DNA from: Oceanospirillaceae bacterium
Lineage (GTDB): Bacteria > Pseudomonadota > Gammaproteobacteria > Pseudomonadales > Balneatricaceae
Direction of reading: 5' to 3'
DNA length: 64,000 bases
Assembly: GCA_013215505.1 (NCBI GenBank)
Contig: JABSQZ010000025.1
Coordinates: forward strand, 45,507-109,506
A program made the position numbers and the translations under genes. Below are positions 44,593-52,248 of this stretch, in pieces (the stretch's first letter is position 1; every line of letters starts with the position of its first letter). Under the pieces are notes generated by a model. The model ran no database searches, was not told the origin of the DNA, and was given only the letters and a program-made list of their open reading frames with translations.

Positions 44593-45516
44593 ATGGTGAC
44601 CAGCGAAGACTTACGTTTTTTTATGCAGATAGCGGCCAATAACTCGCTAGCAGCTGCAGCCAGAGCCTTGAATGTGACCCCTCCAACTGTCACTCAACGG
44701 CTGCAAGCGCTTGAAGCCAAGCTGGGGATAAAACTGGTCGATCGTCGGGCTCGCGCGGCCACGCTCACTGATGAAGGGGAATTACTGGCCGAGCGGGCAC
44801 GGGTGATTTTAGATGATATGCAAGACCTGCAAGAGTCACTGGCGAGTCGTGCCAGCGATGTTTCAGGGACCTTAAAAGTGCTGGCGCCACTAGGTTTTGG
44901 CAATGATTATGTGGCGCCGTTAATTGCAAAATTTCAACAGCGTTTTAGCAATATTAAAGTCGAATTGAGCTTATCCGACAGCCCAAACTATGCCAAAGGC
45001 AGTGCCTGGGATCTGATGATCTACATTGGTGAGTTACTCGACTCCTCTCTAAAAATGGTGCCGTTGGCGACCAATCGACGATTTATCTGCGCATCACCCC
45101 AGTATCTGGCTGAATTTGGCAGACCGAAAACACCCGCCGATTTGATCGAACATCGCTGCATATCACTACAAGAGAACGCAGAAGATGTAACTATGTGGAG
45201 GTTTGTGAACACTCACACTAAAGCGGATCAACCAGTGAGAATCAAGCCTGCATTGATCTGTAATGAAGGACGGGTAGTGAAACAGTGGGCACTGGACGGA
45301 CAGGGGATCATAGTCCGCTCTGAGTGGGATGTGGCCGCGCAACTACGCAGTGGAGAATTAGAGTTGTTACTGCCTGAGTATGCATTACCAAACGCTAATA
45401 TTGTGGCGCTATTGGGCTCAGATTACCGCGGTCGGTCGGCGAGAACAGTAATGTTTTTGCAGCAACTAAAAGACCTAATCACAAAAAAACCGTGGGGCGC
45501 GGTAGCTCCGCAGTAA
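44593..45516 (+). CDS. LysR family transcriptional regulator
   Basis: A 307-residue regulator with the LysR winged helix (about 4-62, EDLRFFMQIAANNSLAAAARALNVTPPTVTQRLQALEAKLGIKLVDR) and a substrate-binding domain of the DsdC/aromatic type. It is divergent from the dehydratase-cyclodeaminase pair and probably controls it in response to an amino acid. The last codon and stop (CAG TAA) are also the first six bases of a 65-bp tandem repeat, so the 3' end has been shaped by the repeat. Confidence 0.9.
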   Translation: MVTSEDLRFFMQIAANNSLAAAARALNVTPPTVTQRLQALEAKLGIKLVDRRARAATLTDEGELLAERARVILDDMQDLQESLASRASDVSGTLKVLAPLGFGNDYVAPLIAKFQQRFSNIKVELSLSDSPNYAKGSAWDLMIYIGELLDSSLKMVPLATNRRFICASPQYLAEFGRPKTPADLIEHRCISLQENAEDVTMWRFVNTHTKADQPVRIKPALICNEGRVVKQWALDGQGIIVRSEWDVAAQLRSGELELLLPEYALPNANIVALLGSDYRGRSARTVMFLQQLKDLITKKPWGAVAPQ

Positions 45517-45542
45517 AAGCGCAGCTTTTGGAGCTACCGCGC
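45498..45542 (+). terminator. Hairpin over the end of the LysR gene
   Basis: GCGCGGTAGCTCC (45498-45510) and GGAGCTACCGCGC (45530-45542) are perfectly complementary. The loop contains a second hairpin, AAAAGC/GCTTTT. It spans the LysR stop codon and the start of the 65-bp repeats and may end transcription or protect the mRNA. Confidence 0.5.
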
Positions 45543-45724
45543 AGAGCGTTTACGCCTTCTGTATTTTCAGCTGGGCAGTAAAAGCGCAGCTTTTGGAGCT
45601 ACCGCGCAGAGCGTTTACGCCTTCTGTATTTTCAGCTGGGCAGTAAAAGCGCAGCTTTTGGAGCTACCGCGCAGAGCGTTCACGCTTTCTGTATTTTCAG
45701 CTGTGTAGTAAAAGCGCAGCTTTG
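45511..45724. repeat. 65-bp tandem repeat, three copies plus a partial fourth
   Basis: Copies start at 45511, 45576 and 45641; a truncated copy starts at 45706. Copies 1 and 2 are identical, copy 3 has a few changes near its end. Each unit contains the small palindrome AAAAGCGCAGCTTTT and GGAGCTACCGCGC, which resembles extragenic palindromic elements. The first unit begins in the last codon of the LysR gene. Confidence 0.92.
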
Positions 45725-45773
45725 CCTTTTTATACCTATTATCTATTAATCCTCTCCCGTCTGAAGTCAAGAT

Positions 45774-45794
45774 TCTTACGACTTACGACTTACG
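45774..45794. repeat. Short heptamer array ACTTACG
   Basis: TCTTACG followed by two perfect ACTTACG units, then ACTCCTC, a degenerate unit in the same phase. It is the shortest of the heptamer arrays and lies far from any stop codon. Confidence 0.8.
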
Positions 45795-45934
45795 ACTCCT
45801 CCCACCCATTTACGTCTAACTCCTAACCGCAGCTAGGATGAAATCCGATTCTCTGAATTATGCGATAGCTATATTATGGTTAATGAGTTCACAGTAGCTG
45901 CTGTTGCAGCCTGATATAGGTTCCAGGCTCATTG

Positions 45935-45956
45935 CTATGTGATCTAGATTACATAG
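45935..45956 (+). promoter_or_regulatory. Near-consensus CRP/Vfr site overlapping the ribosome-binding site
   Basis: The 22-bp dyad has TGTGA and TTACA halves separated by TCTAGA, one base away from the CRP consensus TGTGA-N6-TCACA, with matching flanks CTA and TAG. It ends ten bases before the start codon and overlaps the TAGGAG ribosome-binding site. The same dyad could fold in the mRNA next to the ribosome-binding site. Confidence 0.6.
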
Positions 45957-45966
45957 GAGTGCCACT

Positions 45967-47712
45967 ATGATTTTAGTATTTTCTCAGTTTATAAGAATGA
46001 TTGCCTTATCCGCGGCCTGTTTTATCTGCTTGTCAGTGTTTGTTTCTCAGCTGGCTGGCGCTGCAGTCGTCGATCCGAAGATTGAGTATTGGATAGAGAA
46101 GCTGCAACCTTCCACACTGTCAAAAGACCAAATGAGGAAAGAACTGCAATGGTTTAAACAAGTGAGCAAAGCTTTTCGCGGTAAATCAATTAAGTCAGTT
46201 GCAGAGGATATTAAGACCCATTACTGGGAGCGGGATGTACTGGCGAAAGCATTTTTTGACATTACCGGTATTAAAGTTGAACACAAAGTTATTGGTGAAG
46301 GGGCTGTGGTTGAAGCGTTACTGCGGCAAATGAGCACCGGAAAAAATAGCTACGATATCTATGTTAATGATGCGGATTTGGTCGGTACTCACTTACGCAC
46401 TAACGGGGTTGTTAACCTGACCGATTACATGGCCGGTGCCGGTAAGGCCTATACCAATCCCAGGCTCGATTTAGCCGACTTTTTAAATCTTGAATTTGGC
46501 CAGGACTACGATGGTTCACAGTTACAATTACCTGATCAGCAGTTTGCCAATCTGTATTGGTTTCGTTACGACTGGTTTAGCCGTACTGATATAAAGGCAA
46601 AATTTCGCCAGTACAGTATTGAAAAATACGGTGAAGAGGGAGCCTATGATCTGGGTGTGCCTCTGAATTGGGCTGCTTATGAAGACATCGCAGAGTTTTT
46701 TACCAATACCCTTATCGATGGCAAAAAAGTATATGGGCACTTAGATTATGGGAAAAAGTCACCTTCACTGGGCTGGCGCTTTACCGACTCCTGGCTATCT
46801 ATTGCCGGAGTAGGTGACAAGGGGTTGCCAAATGGTATTCCGGTAGATGAATGGGGAATCAGAGTAGAAAATAGAATTCCGGTTGGCGCATCTGTTGGCC
46901 GTGGTGGTGCGACTAACGGACCAGCAGCCGTTTATGCCTTAACCAAATACATTGAGTGGCTGGAAAAATACGCTCCCCCAGAAAGTAAAGATTGGCGCTG
47001 GCTCGATGCAGGGCCTAAAGCTGCCAGGGGAGATATTGCTCAGCGAATCTTTCAATATATTACCTGGCTGTCTGACGATGATTTTACCCGTCCCGGCAGT
47101 GAGATGCTCGATGCACAGGGAAAGCCGGTCTGGCGCGTGGCGCCAACGCCACATGGGCGCTACTGGGAAGAGGGAATGAAAGTCGGTTATCAAGATGCTG
47201 GCAGCTGGACTATCCCTAAAAGTGTCCGCGGACAGAAACGTTCAGCGGCCTGGTTGTGGGCACAATTTTGTATCTCCAAATCGGTCAGCCTAAAAAAATT
47301 TCTGATTGGCGGAACACCCATACGTAAATCCACTTTAGCGTCTAAATATGTTCAGCAGCACAAGGACCGCTGGGGGGGAATGATTGATTTTTATACCTCA
47401 GGAGAAGAGAAACGCTGGACAGATAGCGGCTTGAATGTACCTCATTATCCGCTACTGTCTCGAATCTGGTGGCCTTACCTGGATAAGGCGATAAAAGGTC
47501 AGCTAACACCCCAGCAGGCGATGGATGCCATTGCCCGGGCGCAAGATCAGCAGATGGCCAAGATGAAGTTGGTTAAGTACTCGCCGCAATTGAATATGCT
47601 GCGAGAGCGATCCTATTGGTTGAATCGCGAGGGCGCGCCCAAGGCGCACAGGGAGCGGCAACAGCCCAAAACTATGTCCTACGAAGATTTACTCAAGCAA
47701 TGGCAAAAATAA
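45967..47712 (+). CDS. Extracellular substrate-binding protein (family 1, glycerol-ABC-like), orphan
   Basis: A 581-residue periplasmic binding protein with a signal peptide (segment IRMIALSAACFICLSVFVSQLAGA). The fold is that of family 1 solute-binding proteins; landmarks are YDIYVNDADLVGTHLR, LGVPLNWAAYEDIAEFFTN, and DAGSWTIPKSVRGQKRSAAWLWAQF. Its size and VPLNWAAYEDIAEF-type segments resemble the large binding proteins of glycerol-type ABC importers. No permease or ATPase gene is adjacent; instead a Cache-like secreted protein and a sensor kinase follow on the same strand, so a sensing role is possible. The ligand is unknown. Confidence 0.82.
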   Translation: MILVFSQFIRMIALSAACFICLSVFVSQLAGAAVVDPKIEYWIEKLQPSTLSKDQMRKELQWFKQVSKAFRGKSIKSVAEDIKTHYWERDVLAKAFFDITGIKVEHKVIGEGAVVEALLRQMSTGKNSYDIYVNDADLVGTHLRTNGVVNLTDYMAGAGKAYTNPRLDLADFLNLEFGQDYDGSQLQLPDQQFANLYWFRYDWFSRTDIKAKFRQYSIEKYGEEGAYDLGVPLNWAAYEDIAEFFTNTLIDGKKVYGHLDYGKKSPSLGWRFTDSWLSIAGVGDKGLPNGIPVDEWGIRVENRIPVGASVGRGGATNGPAAVYALTKYIEWLEKYAPPESKDWRWLDAGPKAARGDIAQRIFQYITWLSDDDFTRPGSEMLDAQGKPVWRVAPTPHGRYWEEGMKVGYQDAGSWTIPKSVRGQKRSAAWLWAQFCISKSVSLKKFLIGGTPIRKSTLASKYVQQHKDRWGGMIDFYTSGEEKRWTDSGLNVPHYPLLSRIWWPYLDKAIKGQLTPQQAMDAIARAQDQQMAKMKLVKYSPQLNMLRERSYWLNREGAPKAHRERQQPKTMSYEDLLKQWQK

Positions 47713-47743
47713 AAATCTGACTCAAAAATTTAGGAATCATCTA

Positions 47744-48322
47744 ATGAGAATATCAATGTTTTTTATTTTCATCTTCTGCGCTGATACGGCACTGGCTGCA
47801 CCAGATCCTACTTATAATCACTTAAAAGTACAGTTAGTCATGCTGGAAAAAGCTAAAGATGTGGTGGCCTTGGCAGCCAATAATCTAGTTATTGAGTCAG
47901 TGACAGCGCACAATAAATTGAATTTATCTCTGGCGCAAATAAAGCGGCGAGATAGTCAATGGATAGCCAGTTCAGTAAATTCCCCATTTAAATTATCCCT
48001 ACAGGAGAATAAAGTAGGTGCACTGCTAAAGTCTACAGTACTTCGCAACCGGGCGATCTACAGTGAGGCATTTTTGGCCGATAATCAGGGAGCTAATGTG
48101 GGTGCCTATCCGGCAACCAGTGATTATTGGCAGGGGGACGAAGCGAAATTTACCATTGCTTTTAATAGTGGCCGCGGTCAGTTGTTGATAACCCCGGTTA
48201 GTTTTGATCTGAGTACCTTTACTTTCGCAGCGCAAGTAGCAGCTCCGGTGGTCAATGATCAGGGAAAAACGATCGGAGTTCTTTTTATTGGTATTAAACT
48301 CAGTTATGCCCAAGTCAGATAG
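47744..48322 (+). CDS. Secreted single-Cache (PDC-like) sensor-domain protein
   Basis: A 192-residue protein with a signal peptide (MRISMFFIFIFCADTALA-AP) and no further membrane segment, so it is free in the periplasm. The C-terminal half (LADNQGANVGAYPATSDYWQGDEAKF... VVNDQGKTIGVLFIGIKL) has the pattern of a PDC/Cache ligand domain normally found as the outer part of receptors. Here it is detached. It lies between an orphan binding protein and a sensor kinase, so it may pass a signal between them. AGGAA precedes the ATG by nine bases. Confidence 0.75.
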   Translation: MRISMFFIFIFCADTALAAPDPTYNHLKVQLVMLEKAKDVVALAANNLVIESVTAHNKLNLSLAQIKRRDSQWIASSVNSPFKLSLQENKVGALLKSTVLRNRAIYSEAFLADNQGANVGAYPATSDYWQGDEAKFTIAFNSGRGQLLITPVSFDLSTFTFAAQVAAPVVNDQGKTIGVLFIGIKLSYAQVR

Positions 48323-48381
48323 TTGTCGATGCAGTTTAGTGCCTGGAGCATAGCCGAGAACAGAGTTATCTGAGGGCCTGT

Positions 48382-51300
48382 ATGAAGTCTGCGCCAAGCT
48401 ACATGGGGATCAGTCGGCAGATTATCTTGATTGTGCTGCTGATAATGGTGTTCATAACCTCCGGTTTATCCATAGTGATTGGGGTCACTAGTTTTAACAA
48501 CCTGGCGACTATCACTTTGGATGAGTTACAGAGAATGTCAAAAATATTCTCCAGCCAGATGCATCAATTGCAGCAGAACGCCGTTAAAAGTGTCAATGTG
48601 ATAGAAAAAAGCACATTACTGGCAGAGCGTCTGGAACAGTTGACCAATCTTGGCCCCTATTATTACAGTGATGAATCACAGCGGGGACAACAGATAGAAG
48701 AAGCAGATAAAATTTATACTCTGCAGGCCCAACTTGAGATTATTCAGGCACTTGAACCCCTACAAAACTTACACCAGTTGTCATCGATTAGTTTTTATCA
48801 TTTATCTCCCTTTGATCAAATTGCCAACATAGAGCCCGTCTTAAACTTGCGCATGGATCAGCTGGGACTTTGGGTGGGCCAGTTCCAGGGCAAAGGGCGT
48901 GCAGAGCAGCGAGATTATTATCATGTCAGCAGAGATAATTATCAGCCACCTTCCACGGATTTTTTTGATGTCACTTCTGTTTATCAACTGACGGCAGCAG
49001 ACTTTTATCAAGCGATGAAGTTTGAGATCTCAAAGACGGTAGGTTTTAAACAAATGTTCAGTGCGATACCCGTCAAAGAGTTGCTTTCATCGCGGCAAAG
49101 TCATTCTGAAATTGTGATTAGTCAGGGTATTCCGGTAATACGGACTTGGTCGGTGTTGCAGCTGCCAGTGTCCAATCCCAAAACCTGGGAAGCGGAACGC
49201 GTTGCGGCTATGCTGGTGGTGCTGGAGCAAACTATCGGCAGAGAAAAACTACAGGCAGTTCAAGCGCAGCTAGGCATTGATGTCGCCCTGGCCAGGGATA
49301 ATGAAATTTTGGTGAGTAGTCTGGCAACCGCTAGCCCGCTGGGGGAATTGCAAGCAGATCAAACTGTGACTTCAATCACCCAGAGCTATTATTATGCCCG
49401 ACAGCTGCTTGATTTTGATCCCAGCGTAGAAAATAGGCTACAGACCGTGGTGTTGAGTCCGATATCAGTGCTGGCTAATTTGACTAAAGGGTTGTTTTTG
49501 CAAATGAGTTTGCTGGTGGTGATTTCAACGTTACTGGCGAGTATCGCTTTTTACCTGGCGATTAGAAAACTTGTTATGTTGCCGTTGAATAGGTTGATGA
49601 CCGGGGTGGAGAAAATTTCTGCGGGAGATTTGCAACATCGTGTTCAGATTGGATCACAAAACGAATTGGGGCAATTAGCTTCTGCCTTTAATGTGATGTC
49701 ATTTGAACTGGCTAAAAAAACGGCCCAATTGCAGGGAAAAATTGAACAGCTAAAGGAGTTGGATCAGCTAAAAGATTCATTTTTGGCCAATACTTCCCAT
49801 GAATTACGCACTCCACTAAACGGAATTTTTGGCATAGCTGAATCGATGATAGACGGGGCCACCGGTAAACTTAGTCAAATCCAGATAGACAATTTGGCCA
49901 TCATCGTCTCCAGTGGAAAACGGCTATCATCGCTGGTGAATGACATTCTGGATTTTTCTAAACTACGTTACGATAACTTACAGTTGCAGCGAACCACTGT
50001 TGATGTGAAAAGTGTCGCCAATGTAGTGCTGACGCTTTTACAAACACTACTAGGCCAGAAAGACCTGAAGTTAATCAATGCTATGCAGGATAACTTAGCA
50101 ATGGTGGATGCCGATGAGAACAGGTTGCAACAGATTCTGCATAATTTACTGGGTAATGCACTTAAGTTTACTGCTGCCGGGCAGATTACCGTCGACGCCG
50201 ATGTTATTGACGGGAAAATGCAAATATCTATCACAGATACCGGTATAGGTATCCCGGTCGATAAACAGACTTCTATTTTTGAATCTTTTGAACAGGCAGA
50301 TGGCTCAATCGACCGAAAATATGGCGGTACAGGTTTGGGACTTGCTATTACTAAGCAGTTGATTGAGTTACATGGCGGAGAAGTTTGGCTGCAATCTACT
50401 GTTGATTTAGGTACTACATTCTATTTCACTTTGCCCCTGGCGGCACAGGGGGCACAGGGGGGCGAAGTGTTGGCGCCAACTGCTACAGTGGAACTGCAAG
50501 CAGAGGAGAGAGTGCAGGTTCATTTTCTGAGTGATTTATCAGAGCAACCTGAAGAGTCGGTAACCGTGGTAGAGCGGGTTGCCGGAATTGGCGCTGAAAA
50601 CGAAGCCTTTTGCATACTCGTTGTCGATGACGAACCTATTAATCTTCGGGTGATAGGCAACCATCTGTCACTGTATCGCTATCGTGTCAAAGAGGCGATC
50701 AGTGGGGCCCAGGCACTGGAATTTATCGAGCGGGGATTGAAACCGGATCTGATTCTTCTCGATGTAATGATGCCACAGATGAACGGTTTTAAGGTTTGTC
50801 AGATACTGAGGCAAAAATATAGCGCCAATGAATTGCCTATCATATTGGTAACGGCAAAAAATCAGGCAACGGATTTAATTGCTGGTTTTTCATCAGGAGC
50901 CAATGACTATCTCACTAAACCTTACTCAAAACATGAGCTACTATTGCGGATTAATTTGCATATACAACTTTCTAAGTCTTCCCGTGAACTGCTGGAAAAC
51001 GAGACCCGATTACAGCGCCTGGCCGATCATTTACACAGCAGTAATACCGAATTAAAAAAGTATCAAACAACCTTAGAAAACATGGTGGAACAACGGACTT
51101 CCAAATTGAATGAAGCTCAAAAGCAACTGTTCGAATCGGAGAAAATGGCTCTACTGGGCAGGTTGGTAGCCGGTGTTGCACATGAACTTAATACCCCACT
51201 GGGTATAAGCGTTACAGCTTCCTCTGCGCTCATAGATAAAACTAAAAAATTTCAGGGTAAATACCTTAATGACCAGTTGACCAGAGAGGATCTGGATAGC

Positions 51301-51882
51301 TTTTTGAATGATTCTCTACAGGCAACAGAAATCCTGTTGGCAAACCTGCATCGCGCTTCACAGTTGATTGAGAGTTTTAAACAAGTTGCCGTTGATCAGG
51401 CCAGTGAAAATACCCGATGTTTTCCGGTACTTGATTATGTCGAGCAAGTCCTGAGGACTTTACATCCGAGAATTAAAAAGACCCGAATTGACATTCAACT
51501 GACCGGCAACTCAGAAGTCATAATCGATGCCTATGCAGGATATTTTTCACAAATTCTGACAAATTTCATCATGAACAGTATTATTCATGCTTTCCCAGAA
51601 ACAGCTGAGTATATAGAGGCTGAATGTGTGCATATAGATATTCAACAGCAAGATCAGAATCTGATTCTGACATACTCCGACAATGGGCAGGGCATGAGCG
51701 AGCAGGATCTGGCGAGGATTTTCGACCCGTTTTTCACCACCCGACGCGGCCATGGAGGAACCGGGCTTGGGTTACATATTGTCTATAATTTGGTCACGCA
51801 AAAGTTTAATGGCGCTATAAAATGTGAAAGCAAATTGGCTGAGGGTACTCAATTTACCCTGACAATACCCTTACATCTATAA
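48382..51882 (+). CDS. Hybrid sensor kinase with two histidine kinase cores around a receiver domain
   Basis: The 1166-residue inner-membrane protein has a first membrane segment at about 12-34, a periplasmic sensor of about 335 residues with no recognised name, and a second segment at about 374-396. HAMP follows, then HisKA with SHELRTPLNG (His473), HATPase (NLLGNALKF, DTGIGIP, GTGLGLAIT) and a receiver (LLDVMMPQMNG, Asp794). After a coiled coil (about 865-920) comes a second HisKA (AHELNTPLG, His934) and a second HATPase (NSIIHAF, DNGQGMSEQ, GTGLGLHIV). Both cores keep their catalytic residues. No separate response regulator is adjacent; the next gene is a diguanylate cyclase. Confidence 0.92.
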   Translation: MKSAPSYMGISRQIILIVLLIMVFITSGLSIVIGVTSFNNLATITLDELQRMSKIFSSQMHQLQQNAVKSVNVIEKSTLLAERLEQLTNLGPYYYSDESQRGQQIEEADKIYTLQAQLEIIQALEPLQNLHQLSSISFYHLSPFDQIANIEPVLNLRMDQLGLWVGQFQGKGRAEQRDYYHVSRDNYQPPSTDFFDVTSVYQLTAADFYQAMKFEISKTVGFKQMFSAIPVKELLSSRQSHSEIVISQGIPVIRTWSVLQLPVSNPKTWEAERVAAMLVVLEQTIGREKLQAVQAQLGIDVALARDNEILVSSLATASPLGELQADQTVTSITQSYYYARQLLDFDPSVENRLQTVVLSPISVLANLTKGLFLQMSLLVVISTLLASIAFYLAIRKLVMLPLNRLMTGVEKISAGDLQHRVQIGSQNELGQLASAFNVMSFELAKKTAQLQGKIEQLKELDQLKDSFLANTSHELRTPLNGIFGIAESMIDGATGKLSQIQIDNLAIIVSSGKRLSSLVNDILDFSKLRYDNLQLQRTTVDVKSVANVVLTLLQTLLGQKDLKLINAMQDNLAMVDADENRLQQILHNLLGNALKFTAAGQITVDADVIDGKMQISITDTGIGIPVDKQTSIFESFEQADGSIDRKYGGTGLGLAITKQLIELHGGEVWLQSTVDLGTTFYFTLPLAAQGAQGGEVLAPTATVELQAEERVQVHFLSDLSEQPEESVTVVERVAGIGAENEAFCILVVDDEPINLRVIGNHLSLYRYRVKEAISGAQALEFIERGLKPDLILLDVMMPQMNGFKVCQILRQKYSANELPIILVTAKNQATDLIAGFSSGANDYLTKPYSKHELLLRINLHIQLSKSSRELLENETRLQRLADHLHSSNTELKKYQTTLENMVEQRTSKLNEAQKQLFESEKMALLGRLVAGVAHELNTPLGISVTASSALIDKTKKFQGKYLNDQLTREDLDSFLNDSLQATEILLANLHRASQLIESFKQVAVDQASENTRCFPVLDYVEQVLRTLHPRIKKTRIDIQLTGNSEVIIDAYAGYFSQILTNFIMNSIIHAFPETAEYIEAECVHIDIQQQDQNLILTYSDNGQGMSEQDLARIFDPFFTTRRGHGGTGLGLHIVYNLVTQKFNGAIKCESKLAEGTQFTLTIPLHL

Positions 51883-52248
51883 CAGCGTTCACAAGGGAGT
51901 ACAGCGAATTATTATACTTCCAACTTCCAACTTCCAACTTCCAACTTCCAACTTCCAACTTCCAACTTCCAACTTCCAACTTCCAACTTCCAACCATACT
52001 GTCTTTAAAACTCAGATTTTGTCAGCTGCCGTCAAGTACGTCTAGACTGAAAAAATTAGGCTTACTGCCAATATGCGAACTCTGTAGTTGCTCTTATACT
52101 TAATTATCACTTTACTCAATAGTCAATAAATTCGCTGAACTATACTACAAGTCAGGAAAAAATAATCAGTGATTATCAGCGGCCAGCCATGGGAAATACT
52201 TAAAAAGAATAGCATGTATTTGTGTGATGATTCAGGCGATCTCCTATT
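51883..52248. other. Intergenic region between the sensor kinase and the diguanylate cyclase gene
   Basis: A 366-bp stretch with an 11-unit heptamer array near the kinase end. The rest is AT-rich and should contain the promoter for the diguanylate cyclase; no boxes were chosen. Confidence 0.6.
51916..51992. repeat. Heptamer tandem array ACTTCCA, eleven units
   Basis: Eleven perfect ACTTCCA units in a row (77 bp), starting 33 bp after the sensor kinase stop codon. It is the longest array in the window with no internal variation, which points to recent expansion or active homogenisation. Confidence 0.97.

Larger units (their letters stand above)
45517..45966. other. Repeat-rich intergenic region before the substrate-binding protein gene
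   Basis: A 450-bp gap holding the 65-bp repeats (to 45724), a short heptamer array (45774-45794) and a CRP-like site (45935-45956). No coding region was seen. Confidence 0.7.

Noticed and set aside
45511..45724. 65-bp repeats as a CRISPR array
   Set aside because: The whole 65-bp unit is repeated with no variable spacer, and no cas gene is near.
45967..47712. A complete ABC sugar or glycerol importer
   Set aside because: No permease or ATPase gene is present on either side; only the binding protein is encoded.
51916..51992. Heptamer arrays as CRISPR arrays
   Set aside because: Units are seven bases and directly adjoining, with no spacers; no cas gene was seen.
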